A stretch of DNA of 64,000 nucleotides from assembly GCA_001915385.1 (NCBI GenBank), contig MNQK01000033.1, positions 1 to 64,000 of the forward strand, given 5' to 3'. The stretch is from Bacteroidales bacterium 52_46. GTDB lineage: Bacteria; Bacteroidota; Bacteroidia; Bacteroidales; Muribaculaceae. The position numbers and the translations under genes are program-made. Below, one piece after another: positions 27,477 to 35,351 of this stretch (within the stretch, counting starts at the first letter, position 1; each line of letters begins with the position of its first letter). The notes under the pieces were generated by a model. That model saw only the letters and a program-made list of their open reading frames with translations, made no database searches and was not told the DNA's origin.

Positions 27477-28558
27477 GGAATTATCGCCGAGTCACCATAA
27501 AGATAGGCAGCAATGTGCTGACCCGTGCCGACGGCACGCTCGACGTCACCCGCGTTTCGGCTCTCGTCGACCAGGTGTGCGCCCTCCGCGCCCGCGGCAT
27601 CGAGGTTGTCATGATTTCGTCGGGAGCGGTGGCGTGCGGACGCTCCGAGCTGCGCGGCATGCAGCTGCCGCAGCTCGACAATGTCGACGCCCGCCAGCTC
27701 TTTTCGGCTGTCGGACAGGTAAAGCTCATCAACCGTTACTACGACCTGTTCCGCGACCGGGGTATCCACGTCGGTCAGGTGCTCACCATGAAGGAGAGTT
27801 TCGCAACGCGCCGCCACTATCTCAACCAGCGCAACTGCATGATGGTGATGCTGCGCAACGGCATCATACCTATTGTCAATGAGAACGATACCGTCAGCGT
27901 GACCGAACTGATGTTCACCGACAACGACGAGCTGTCGGGACTCGTGGCCGCCATGCTCGACTGCGACGCGCTCATCATACTCAGCAATATCGACGGCATC
28001 TACAACGGCGACCCGCGTCAGCCCGGCGCCGAGGTGATACGCCGTGTCGACCCCGACCTCGACCTCACCGACTACATCATGACCGAGCGTTCGGGCTTCG
28101 GCCGCGGAGGCATGGTCACCAAATACCGTATCGCCCGGAAGGTGGCCGACGAGGGGATAGCCGTAATCATAGCCAACGGCAAGCGCGACAACATACTGAC
28201 CGACATCATATCGGGCGAAGGCGACACCGTTTGCACCGAGTTTGCCCCCGCCGCAGTGCCCGCTTCGAGCCTCAAGCGCTGGATAGCCCACAGCGAAGGT
28301 TTCGCCAAAGGCGCCATCAGAATCAACGACCGCGCCGTCGAGGCTGTCAACTCCGACCACGCCGCCTCGGTGCTCCCGATTGGCGTAACTGAAGTAATCG
28401 GCGATTTCGAGAAAGACGACCTGATAAAAGTGCTCGACACCGCCGGCAACCTCATAGCCATAGGCCGCTCCTCCTACGGCGCAGCCGAAGCCCGCGAAGC
28501 CGCCGGCAAGCACCGTCAGCGCCCCATAATCCACTACGACTACCTCTATGTGGAATAG
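27473..28558 (+). CDS. proB: Glutamate 5-kinase
   Basis: First step of proline synthesis, phosphorylating glutamate. The 361 residues comprise the amino-acid kinase domain (KIGSNVLT; SSGAVACGR; NENDTVS; TDNDELSGLVA) and a C-terminal PUA domain (from about residue 265). ATGA overlap with proC. Confidence 0.95.
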   Translation: MRNYRRVTIKIGSNVLTRADGTLDVTRVSALVDQVCALRARGIEVVMISSGAVACGRSELRGMQLPQLDNVDARQLFSAVGQVKLINRYYDLFRDRGIHVGQVLTMKESFATRRHYLNQRNCMMVMLRNGIIPIVNENDTVSVTELMFTDNDELSGLVAAMLDCDALIILSNIDGIYNGDPRQPGAEVIRRVDPDLDLTDYIMTERSGFGRGGMVTKYRIARKVADEGIAVIIANGKRDNILTDIISGEGDTVCTEFAPAAVPASSLKRWIAHSEGFAKGAIRINDRAVEAVNSDHAASVLPIGVTEVIGDFEKDDLIKVLDTAGNLIAIGRSSYGAAEAREAAGKHRQRPIIHYDYLYVE

Positions 28559-28565
28559 GTTGAAT

Positions 28566-28602
28566 AAGTCCAATTAGTCCAATTAGACTAATTAGACCAA
28601 TA
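28566..28602 (+). repeat. Short tandem/inverted TCCAATTAG repeats
   Basis: AGTCCAATTAGTCCAATTAG followed by ACTAATTAGACC: two direct and one inverted copy of a 9-bp unit in the proB-proA gap. Confidence 0.7.
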
Positions 28603-28628
28603 ACTTTATCATTAACCCCCTCAGTGCT

Positions 28629-28646
28629 GACGCGATAAATCGCGTC
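28629..28646. repeat. GACGCG palindrome copy
   Basis: Perfect GACGCGATAAATCGCGTC core flanked by GCT on the left and CCTACA on the right, inside the proB-proA gap. Confidence 0.75.
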
Positions 28647-28664
28647 CCTACAAATCGCTTAAAA

Positions 28665-29906
28665 ATGGTTGAACAGCAGCTTATTGACGCGCGCCGTGCA
28701 TCGCGGCAGCTTCTCGGACTCTCCGATGAAAAAATCAACACCGTACTTCTCGCTGTGGCCGACGCTCTCGTAGCGGCCACCGACGACATACTCGCCGCCA
28801 ACGCCCTCGACCTGGCGCGCATGGACACGGCCAATCCCAAATATGACCGGCTGAAACTGACCCCTGACCGCATAGCCGGCATCGCGGCCGACATGCGCAA
28901 CGTGGCGTCGCTCCCGTCGCCGCGCGTGGAGATTGACCGCCGCGTGCGTCCAAACGGGCTGGTTATCCGCCGCGTGGCCGTCCCATTCGGCGTTATCGGC
29001 GTCATCTATGAGGCGCGCCCCAATGTCACCGCCGACGTCTTCTCCCTATGCTTCAAAAGCGGTAACGTATGTGTGCTCAAGGGGGGACACGACGCCGACG
29101 ACTCCTCTCGCGCCATTGTCGACGTGATCCATCGCGAGCTCCGCAGCCACGGCATCGACCCCGCCGTAGCCACTCTGCTCCCCGCCACCCGCGAGGCCAC
29201 CGACACGCTTCTCGCCGCCCGCGGCACCGTCGACCTTATCATACCCCGCGGCAGCAGCAGCCTTATCAACAGCGTCCGTGAGAAGTCGCAGGTACCGGTC
29301 ATCGAGACGGGCGCCGGAGTGTGTCACTGCTACGTCGACGCTTCGGCCGACATAGCGATGGCACGTGACATCGTCAATAATGCCAAAACGCGGCGCGTAA
29401 GCGTGTGCAACGCTCTCGACTGTATCATCCTTCACAGCTCGCTTCTTGACGCGTTAGGGGCCATCTGTGAGCCTCTGGCGGCCTCATCCGTCATCATCCA
29501 TGCCGACGACCGTGCCTACCGCGCTCTCGAAGGCCGCTATCCCGCGCAATTGCTCCGGCATGCAACCGATGCCGACTTCGGCACCGAATTCCTGTCGTAT
29601 GCCATGGCTATACGCACCGTCGACACCCTCGACGAGGCGCTCGACCATATCGACCGCAACGGTTCCGGTCACAGCGAGTCGGTAGTCACCGCCGACGAGG
29701 AGGTAAAACGCCGCTTCTCCACCGAGGTCGACGCCGCATGTGTCTACACCAACGCCCCGACATCGTTTACCGACGGCGCCCAGTTCGGTCTCGGCGCCGA
29801 AATAGGCATCTCCACCCAGAAAATGCATGCCCGCGGCCCCATGGCTCTCGAAGGCCTTATGACCTACAAATGGCTCATCGCCGGCACCGGCCAAATCCGC
29901 CCGTAG
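28665..29906 (+). CDS. proA: Glutamate-5-semialdehyde dehydrogenase (gamma-glutamyl phosphate reductase)
   Basis: Second step of proline synthesis, reducing gamma-glutamyl phosphate with NADPH. 413 residues with the catalytic cysteine in GAGVCHCYVDA, PRGSSSLI, and the C-terminal EIGISTQKMHARGPMALEGL signature. Separated from proB by 106 bp holding repeats, so the operon is interrupted or proA is read through. Confidence 0.96.
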   Translation: MVEQQLIDARRASRQLLGLSDEKINTVLLAVADALVAATDDILAANALDLARMDTANPKYDRLKLTPDRIAGIAADMRNVASLPSPRVEIDRRVRPNGLVIRRVAVPFGVIGVIYEARPNVTADVFSLCFKSGNVCVLKGGHDADDSSRAIVDVIHRELRSHGIDPAVATLLPATREATDTLLAARGTVDLIIPRGSSSLINSVREKSQVPVIETGAGVCHCYVDASADIAMARDIVNNAKTRRVSVCNALDCIILHSSLLDALGAICEPLAASSVIIHADDRAYRALEGRYPAQLLRHATDADFGTEFLSYAMAIRTVDTLDEALDHIDRNGSGHSESVVTADEEVKRRFSTEVDAACVYTNAPTSFTDGAQFGLGAEIGISTQKMHARGPMALEGLMTYKWLIAGTGQIRP

Positions 29907-29911
29907 CTGAT

Positions 29912-29940
29912 AGGGGCGAGGGCGTCCCGCCCTCGTGGTA
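29912..29940 (+). repeat. Half copy of the GGGCGTCCCGCCC repeat family
   Basis: AGGGGCGAGGGCGTCCCGCC plus CTCGTGGTA matches the left half of the paired elements at 34717 and 39653; here the right half is replaced by a different repeat. Confidence 0.65.
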
Positions 29941-29961
29941 TTATGGAAAGTTATTACGAAG

Positions 29962-30084
29962 GTGTTGCAAAACTCGGCTTTAACTTTCCGCGGTTGAAAA
30001 CCGCGGCTACTACGTAGCTGATTGTCAGGAATCTTCGCATAGTAGCCGCGGTTTTCAACCGCGGAAAGTTTAGTTCTGCAACAC
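29962..30084. repeat. Paired CCGCGGTT...AACCGCGG inverted repeat
   Basis: Two palindromic halves, TTTCCGCGGTTGAAAACCGC and its mirror, lie at each end of 29982-30070, enclosed by a further GTGTTGCA/TGCAACAC pair (29962 and 30084). A relative lies at 36900-36975. Confidence 0.75.
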
Positions 30085-30096
30085 TCTGCTCCACTA

Positions 30097-30139
30097 CAAA
30101 CAAAAAAGCGATGGCTCGAAGCCATCGCTTTTTTGTTTG
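30097..30139. terminator. Strong terminator of the CBM26-like gene
   Basis: CAAACAAAAAAGCGATGGCT pairs base for base with 30120-30139 around a 3-nt loop. The T-run serves both strands. The stem core GCGATGGC is shared with the terminator at 32211-32245. Confidence 0.88.
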
Positions 30140-30156
30140 CTGATATGTCAATCAGA

Positions 30157-30942
30157 TTATTTTACGAGTTCTTTTGCAACTTTGTCGCCGCGAACTACGA
30201 TGTAAAGACCGTTGGTCGGCTCGGCAACGCGTACACCCTGAAGGTTGTAGTATACGGGAGCTGCATTCTCTTCAACTTCGATGCCTTCAACTGCTGTAAT
30301 CAGACCGCTTGTGCCGTCGAGGCTATAAACATGGCCGTCTTCAAACATTGAAGCGTTTTCTACGTTGTCTGATTCATCACCGTTGTAGTTGAGTTTCCAG
30401 TTGATTGAACTGCCGGTGAGTTCACGTGAATCTATGTCAATAGTCCAATACTCTTCGCCGTTAATAGTGACCTTTGACATTTCTTTACCGGGCCAGCTGC
30501 CGAAAAGCGAGGGAGCCCAAGAATAGATATAGCATCCGGCTTTATCCCATTCTGACACACGAATATAAATTTTTGCATAGTTTATAACTACTTCTCCGGC
30601 GGGAGTGAAAACACCATCTTTAATTGTGCCGATAGGATCGATTGAATTGACGTTGTTTCCGCTATAAACCGCACCATCAGTTGTAGCAAGGTCTTTTGTC
30701 TGAGCACCATCGCCGCTGAAAATTACATTGGTCTGGTCGCCGGGCACGTTGTATACATAGAATGTACGGCCGTCAATAGTAATTGTCTCGGTCACTGCAT
30801 CACCGGGCCATTTAGAAACTTCAGGAGCCCAACAATAGCAATTTACACTACTCCAGCCAAGGGTGTTTTCAAAATACACTGAGGTTGCCGAAGCGGCCAC
30901 GCTTACGAGCATGGCTACAAGAAAAAAGTAAAATTTCTTCAT
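30157..30942 (-). CDS. Secreted protein with two starch-binding (CBM26-like) modules
   Basis: 261 residues: signal peptide MKKFYFFLVAMLVSVAASA, two similar beta-rich modules (about 20-100, VYFENTLGWSSVNCYCWAP; and about 130-210, IYIRVSEWDKAGCYIYSWAP...SWPGKEM) resembling starch-binding module 26, then the C-terminal tail (PVYYNLQGVRVAEPTNGLYI). Tryptophans and the WPG turn suggest carbohydrate binding. Signal peptide and tail are nearly identical to those of the divergent neighbour at 31330, while the middles differ, as if a cassette were exchanged between fixed ends. Confidence 0.78.
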   Translation of the reverse strand: MKKFYFFLVAMLVSVAASATSVYFENTLGWSSVNCYCWAPEVSKWPGDAVTETITIDGRTFYVYNVPGDQTNVIFSGDGAQTKDLATTDGAVYSGNNVNSIDPIGTIKDGVFTPAGEVVINYAKIYIRVSEWDKAGCYIYSWAPSLFGSWPGKEMSKVTINGEEYWTIDIDSRELTGSSINWKLNYNGDESDNVENASMFEDGHVYSLDGTSGLITAVEGIEVEENAAPVYYNLQGVRVAEPTNGLYIVVRGDKVAKELVK

Positions 30943-31329
30943 GAATAAAAAGGTTAAGTGTTAATAAATTATTAAGGTTAATTATTTTAGTTTACGTCTT
31001 GTAAGTACGATATTGATATACATGTCTCTTGCCAAGAGATAATAATTACGGTGCAAATATATATAATTTTTTACAAGTCAGAACTATTTTAATGATTTTT
31101 TTTCAAAAAAAATTGAAATTAGAGGGCACTTGTTAAGCAAATCCCCTCGAATTTTTTTTATATGTCATTGTTACAATGTGCAATAAGTAGCATCACACAC
31201 TCTTGGCAATAGATGGTATGTTGTTTGCTATACTTACATGAAATTCTGTAATTATTGTTTGCAAAACTGAAATTATTCACAATTTGAATATATTAACCTT
31301 AATTTATTAACACTTAACCTTTTTTATTC
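30943..31329. other. Divergent AT-rich leader region
   Basis: No gene. Both sides carry nearly the same leader (TTAACCTTAA...TTTATTAACACTTAACC...) just before MKKFYF start codons, as an inverted repeat. A 15-bp palindrome TCTCTTGCCAAGAGA lies at 31025-31039, and a minus-strand -7 box TATATTTG at 31054-31061. Confidence 0.65.
31054..31061 (-). promoter_or_regulatory. -7 promoter box for the CBM26-like gene
   Basis: TATATTTG on the minus strand, giving a leader of about 105 nt that would include the TCTCTTG palindrome. Confidence 0.45.
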
Positions 31330-32190
31330 ATGAAGAAATTTTACTTTTTTCTTGTAGCGCTCGTACTCGGCGTAATGTCAGCAAGTGCAATTGATTATTA
31401 TCTGATCGGTGGTTTCCAGAAACCCAATGTCTGGACTTTAAAAGATCCGACTTGTCTGTTTGAAGCTCAGGGCGACGGTACATACGTTCTTGATTATGAA
31501 GGCCAGCTGACTTCCGGATTCAAAATCAACGACGGTACATGGGGCAATGATGCTGCTAATTTTGGCTCAAACGGTACAAAACTCGTGCTTGGCACGCCTT
31601 ATAATTATGGCGTAGGCGGCTCTACGAGCGATATTTCTCTTGAAGAAGGTGTGGTAGACAATCCCCATCTCGTTCTTGATACAAATAACGGAACCCTTAC
31701 CATCACCGGTCAGCAGGCTGAAGTTAAAATCACATACGACATCTGGGGCAATCTTCCTGACCAAGCTGAAGCCTGGAGCGCAACTACTCTTACAAATGTG
31801 GAAGGCGATATCTGGGTAGCCAAGGATGTTAACGTTACCGCACAGAGCGATTTCGGTATCCGTGAACTTACCAACGGCTCTCAGTCAAACTGGATCTGGG
31901 CTACAGGAAACAACGAAATCTCAGGCATTGGTACTTTTGCATGCGGTATTCAGGCTGAGTCTGACGGCGTAAACTTCTCTATCGCCCCGGGTAAATGGAC
32001 TCTCTCATTCAATGCGGCTACAATGGAACTTGTTGTAACTTCAGGCCTCGATGCAGTTGAAGGCATCGAAGTTGAAGAGAATGTAGCTCCCGTATACTAC
32101 AACCTCCAGGGTGTACGCGTTGCCGAGCCGACCAACGGCCTCTACATCGTGGTCCGCGGCAGCAAAGTAGCCAAAGAACTCGTAAAATAA
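31330..32190 (+). CDS. Secreted protein with MKKFYF leader and C-terminal 'NLQGVRV' tail
   Basis: 286 residues: signal peptide MKKFYFFLVALVLGVMSASA; a first beta-rich domain (YYLIGGFQKPNVWTLKDPTC, then FEAQGDGTYVLDYEGQL) of the type seen in outer-membrane SusE/SusF-like starch-binding proteins; a second domain of similar design (WGNLPDQAEAWSATTLTN); and the tail shared with 30157. Probably a surface or secreted glycan-binding protein; no catalytic residues recognised. Confidence 0.75.
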   Translation: MKKFYFFLVALVLGVMSASAIDYYLIGGFQKPNVWTLKDPTCLFEAQGDGTYVLDYEGQLTSGFKINDGTWGNDAANFGSNGTKLVLGTPYNYGVGGSTSDISLEEGVVDNPHLVLDTNNGTLTITGQQAEVKITYDIWGNLPDQAEAWSATTLTNVEGDIWVAKDVNVTAQSDFGIRELTNGSQSNWIWATGNNEISGIGTFACGIQAESDGVNFSIAPGKWTLSFNAATMELVVTSGLDAVEGIEVEENVAPVYYNLQGVRVAEPTNGLYIVVRGSKVAKELVK

Positions 32191-32210
32191 TCTGATTAAC
32201 ATATCAGCTA

Positions 32211-32245
32211 ATAAAAAGCGATGGCTCGACGCCATCGCTTTTTAT
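32211..32245 (+). terminator. Intrinsic terminator
   Basis: ATAAAAAGCGATGGC pairs with GCCATCGCTTTTTAT around TCGAC. It mirrors the terminator at 30097-30139. Confidence 0.85.
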
Positions 32246-32287
32246 TTATATCATGACAGTGAAGCGGGTATAAAGACGCAGTAATTT

Positions 32288-32368
32288 GTAGGGACGCACG
32301 GTCTGTGCGTCCGGTAACCGGCAGATAATCAACCGATATTTTCGGACGCACAGACCGTGCGTCCCTAC
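32288..32368. repeat. Paired inverted repeat, GACGCACGGTCTGTGCGTCC family
   Basis: GTAGGGACGCACGGTCTGTG at the left end is exactly mirrored at the right end (to CCCTAC at 32368), the two halves separated by about 29 nt. Near-identical halves to 18719-18799. Confidence 0.85.
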
Positions 32369-32465
32369 TCCCCAGCTGAAAAATATCATGCCGGAGGATA
32401 TTATTTCGGGGGCATTCTTCCAAAAAATAACCGCGCATGATGCGCGAAAACTCGCGGGAAATAAT

Positions 32466-32473
32466 TAATTTTG
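32466..32473 (+). promoter_or_regulatory. -7 promoter box for rsmA
   Basis: TAATTTTG ends 7 nt before the rsmA ATG, so the leader would be only about 3 nt. Confidence 0.45.
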
Positions 32474-32480
32474 CAGCTAT

Positions 32481-33266
32481 ATGGAGAAAGTCAGACCCAA
32501 AAAAGCGCTCGGACAGCATTTCCTGACCGATGAGAGTGTGGCGGCGCGCATAGCCGCTACCGTTGATTGCGAGCCTGCACTTCCGGTGGTGGAGGTGGGT
32601 CCCGGTATGGGTATGCTCACCAAATATCTCCTTGAAGCCGGACGCGATGTCACCGTAGTCGAACTTGACGACGAGAGCGTGGCATTCCTGCGGCAGAACT
32701 ATCCCGCGCTCGACGGACGCATTGTCGAGGGCGACTTCCTGCAGCTCGACCTTACCCGCTTCGCCGGCGCCGACGGACGCCTTTGCGTCATAGGCAACTA
32801 TCCCTACAACATCTCGTCGCAGATATTCTTCCATATCCTTGACTATAAGGATAATGTGACGCTGTGCTCCGGCATGCTCCAGCGCGAGGTGGCCGAACGC
32901 ATTGCTGCCCGCGAAGGTTCGCGTACGCGCGGCATTCTCTCCGTGCTTCTTCAGGCTTGGTACGATATAGAATATCTCTTTACCGTAAGCGAGGGTGTGT
33001 TCAATCCCCCGCCCAAGGTGAAATCGGGTGTCATCAGGCTGCGGCGCAACGGCGTGACATCGCTCGGATGCGACGAGCGCCTGTTCAAAACCGTGGTGAA
33101 GACCACCTTCGGCCAGCGCCGCAAGACGATACGCAACTCCCTCCGTCCGCTCCTCCCCTCGGGCACACCTCTCCCCGACCACCCGCTGATGGCTCTCCGC
33201 CCCGAACAGCTCTCCGTCGACCAATTCATACAACTGACCAATCTCGTTAGCTCGCTGCGACAATGA
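32481..33266 (+). CDS. rsmA: 16S rRNA dimethyladenosine transferase
   Basis: KsgA/RsmA, 261 residues, dimethylates A1518 and A1519 of 16S rRNA late in small-subunit assembly. GQHFLTDESVA at the N-terminus, the SAM motif VVEVGPGMGMLT, and the catalytic NxPY seen as NYPYNISSQI. Followed with a 4-base overlap by mgtE. Confidence 0.96.
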   Translation: MEKVRPKKALGQHFLTDESVAARIAATVDCEPALPVVEVGPGMGMLTKYLLEAGRDVTVVELDDESVAFLRQNYPALDGRIVEGDFLQLDLTRFAGADGRLCVIGNYPYNISSQIFFHILDYKDNVTLCSGMLQREVAERIAAREGSRTRGILSVLLQAWYDIEYLFTVSEGVFNPPPKVKSGVIRLRRNGVTSLGCDERLFKTVVKTTFGQRRKTIRNSLRPLLPSGTPLPDHPLMALRPEQLSVDQFIQLTNLVSSLRQ

Positions 33267-34621
33267 AAGAATTCACCGATCAATATATCGAGGAAATGCG
33301 CGACATAATAAGCCGCCACGACGAGGCTGCGGCGCGTACCGAGCTCGAGCAGATGCACCCGGCCGACATTGCCGAACTGTATCAGGAACTCGACCTTGAA
33401 GAGGCGGAATTTCTTTACAATCTTCTTGACGAGGACACACGCGCCGACGTGCTCATGGAGCTCGACGAGGAGGACCGCCGCAAGCTCCTCTCCAACATGC
33501 CTGCCAAGGAGATTGCCACGCAGGTCATCGACCACCTCGACACCGACGAGGCCGTTGACCTTATCCAGGAGCTTGACGAGGATGACCGCGACGAAATCCT
33601 CTCCCACATCAACGACGTGGAGCAGGCCGGCGACATCATCGACCTCCTTAAATATGACGAGGACACCGCCGGCGGTCTGATGGGCACGGAGATGATTGTG
33701 GTCAACGAGAACTGGTCGATGCCCGAGTGTATCAAGCAGATGCGCATGCAGGCCGAGGATATGGACGAAATCTACTACGTCTATGTGGTCGACAATGACG
33801 ACCGCCTCAAGGGTATACTCCCGCTTAAAACGCTCATCACCCACCCCTCGGTATCCAAGATAAAGCATATCATGGAGTGCGAACCGGTATCGGTCAAGAC
33901 CGACACCCCGATTGACGACGTAGCCCTCGACTTCGAGAAATATGACCTTGTGGCTATGCCCGTGGTCGACTCCATAGGGCGCCTCGTGGGACGTATCACC
34001 GTCGACGACGTCATGGACCAGGTGCGCGAATCGTCGGAACGTGACTATCAGCTGGCATCAGGTCTGTCGTCTGACGTCGACGCATCCGACTCCATCCTCG
34101 CGCAGACAAAGGCGCGCATACCGTGGCTGCTCATCGGTATCGTGTCGGGCATACTCGCCTCGCTCATCCTCACCGGCTTCGAGGCTCAGCTCCAGGCTGT
34201 CACCACGCTCGCCATCTTCATCCCCATCATCGGCGGCACGGGCGGCAATGTCGGCGTGCAGGCGTCGGCCATCGTGGTGCAGGGTTTGGCCAACGGCACG
34301 CTGGATATCAAGGAGTTCGCCAAGCAGCTTTGGAAGGAGGTGAGGGTAGGACTGCTCAACGCCACAATCATCTCCGGCGTGATATTCGTGTACAATCTGA
34401 TTATGATACCTCACGATTTCGCCGTGACGCTGTCGGTGGCCGTATCGCTGTTCATAGTGGTGATGTTTGCCACGCTTTTAGGCACCATAGTGCCCCTGAC
34501 GCTCGAAAAACTGAAAATCAATCCCGCGCTTGCCACCGGCCCTTTCATCCAGATTTCCAACGACATAGTCGGCCTCGTAATCTACGTCTTCATCTCCACC
34601 TGGTTCCTCTCGATATTCTGA
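33263..34621 (+). CDS. mgtE: Magnesium transporter MgtE
   Basis: A 452-residue Mg2+ channel: N-terminal superhelical domain rich in acidic residues (LMELDEEDRRKLLSNMP), two CBS domains (about 135-260, gating by cytosolic Mg2+), then five transmembrane helices from about 285, including the pore signature (PIIGGTGGNVGVQASAIVV). Full length. Translationally coupled to rsmA. Confidence 0.95.
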   Translation: MKEFTDQYIEEMRDIISRHDEAAARTELEQMHPADIAELYQELDLEEAEFLYNLLDEDTRADVLMELDEEDRRKLLSNMPAKEIATQVIDHLDTDEAVDLIQELDEDDRDEILSHINDVEQAGDIIDLLKYDEDTAGGLMGTEMIVVNENWSMPECIKQMRMQAEDMDEIYYVYVVDNDDRLKGILPLKTLITHPSVSKIKHIMECEPVSVKTDTPIDDVALDFEKYDLVAMPVVDSIGRLVGRITVDDVMDQVRESSERDYQLASGLSSDVDASDSILAQTKARIPWLLIGIVSGILASLILTGFEAQLQAVTTLAIFIPIIGGTGGNVGVQASAIVVQGLANGTLDIKEFAKQLWKEVRVGLLNATIISGVIFVYNLIMIPHDFAVTLSVAVSLFIVVMFATLLGTIVPLTLEKLKINPALATGPFIQISNDIVGLVIYVFISTWFLSIF

Positions 34622-34716
34622 ACCGGACATGTCTGACAAGTCTGACCGGTTGGACTCGTCGGACACACAATCGGATTTGTATAGACGCTATTATCGCTTT
34701 TTATTTAAGCTGAGCT

Positions 34717-34817
34717 GAGTGGGGCGGGGGCGTCTCGCCCCCGTGGTAACTTTCAGTGTACGTAGTGACTTTCAGTGTATAATAATACCACGAGGGCGAG
34801 ACGCCCTCGCTCCACTC
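34717..34817. repeat. Paired GC-rich inverted repeat (GGGCGTCTCGCCC family)
   Basis: The left element GAGTGGGGCGGGGGCGTCTC reads on to CGCCCCCGTGGTA; the right is its near mirror TACCACGAGGGCGAGACGCC up to CTCCACTC. The two are separated by duplicated GACTTTCAGTGTA-like units. Confidence 0.8.
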
Positions 34818-34839
34818 TATGCTTCCGTGTCATTGGGTG

Positions 34840-35307
34840 TTATTGTTTGAGCGGGGCTTGGGAGTGGTAGCCGGGGATGTTGCGGAAGGAGAGGGTGGCG
34901 GTGCGGTTGGTGGCTTCTGATTCGTAGCGGAGCCAGTAGCGGTCGGCGTTGAGGAAATCGAGGCTGAACAGGGCGGTGTCAATCGGTCCGTCGCCGTAGC
35001 GCCCTTCGGTCAGACGTTCGTAGACCGTTATATTGTTGCCTCGCACTACTATTTTTGCGCTGACGGCGCCCGATGCGTCGACCCCTTCGATGCCTGTGCG
35101 CCGCAGCCACACGCAGCCGCTGTCGTCGCAATCGATACTGACGGCAGGCTCTTTCTCATCATCACTATTGTCCTCGCGCGACAATGCGCCGCCGAGGAGA
35201 TATTCGCTTGCTTCCTTCGTGGTGTTCGGCTTGGCGAGAAACGCCACTATCGCCGCCGCCACGAGAAACAAAATCACGTAAAACTCTGTTGTGTGAAAAA
35301 AACTCAT
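34840..35307 (-). CDS. Small membrane-anchored protein of unknown function
   Basis: 155 residues starting MSFFHTTEFY: one N-terminal membrane helix (about 8-25, YVILFLVAAAIVAFLA), then a soluble domain with two cysteines in DCDDSGCVWLRR. No known family recognised. ATG at 35307 is preferred to a TTG at 35313. A TATATTTG box ends just 3 nt before this ATG, suggesting a leaderless message. Divergent from the M28-like gene. Confidence 0.65.
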   Translation of the reverse strand: MSFFHTTEFYVILFLVAAAIVAFLAKPNTTKEASEYLLGGALSREDNSDDEKEPAVSIDCDDSGCVWLRRTGIEGVDASGAVSAKIVVRGNNITVYERLTEGRYGDGPIDTALFSLDFLNADRYWLRYESEATNRTATLSFRNIPGYHSQAPLKQ

Positions 35308-35310
35308 ACA

Positions 35311-35318
35311 CAAATATA
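35311..35318 (-). promoter_or_regulatory. -7 box of a leaderless minus-strand promoter
   Basis: TATATTTG on the minus strand, then TGT and ATG. Transcription would begin at or next to the start codon. Confidence 0.45.
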
Positions 35319-35339
35319 CGACTTTCGCTCAAATTTGTG

Positions 35340-35347
35340 TAAATTTG
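35340..35347 (+). promoter_or_regulatory. -7 box of a leaderless plus-strand promoter
   Basis: TAAATTTG, then GGGT and the ATG at 35352. It is divergent from the similar box at 35311-35318. Confidence 0.45.
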
Positions 35348-35351
35348 GGGT

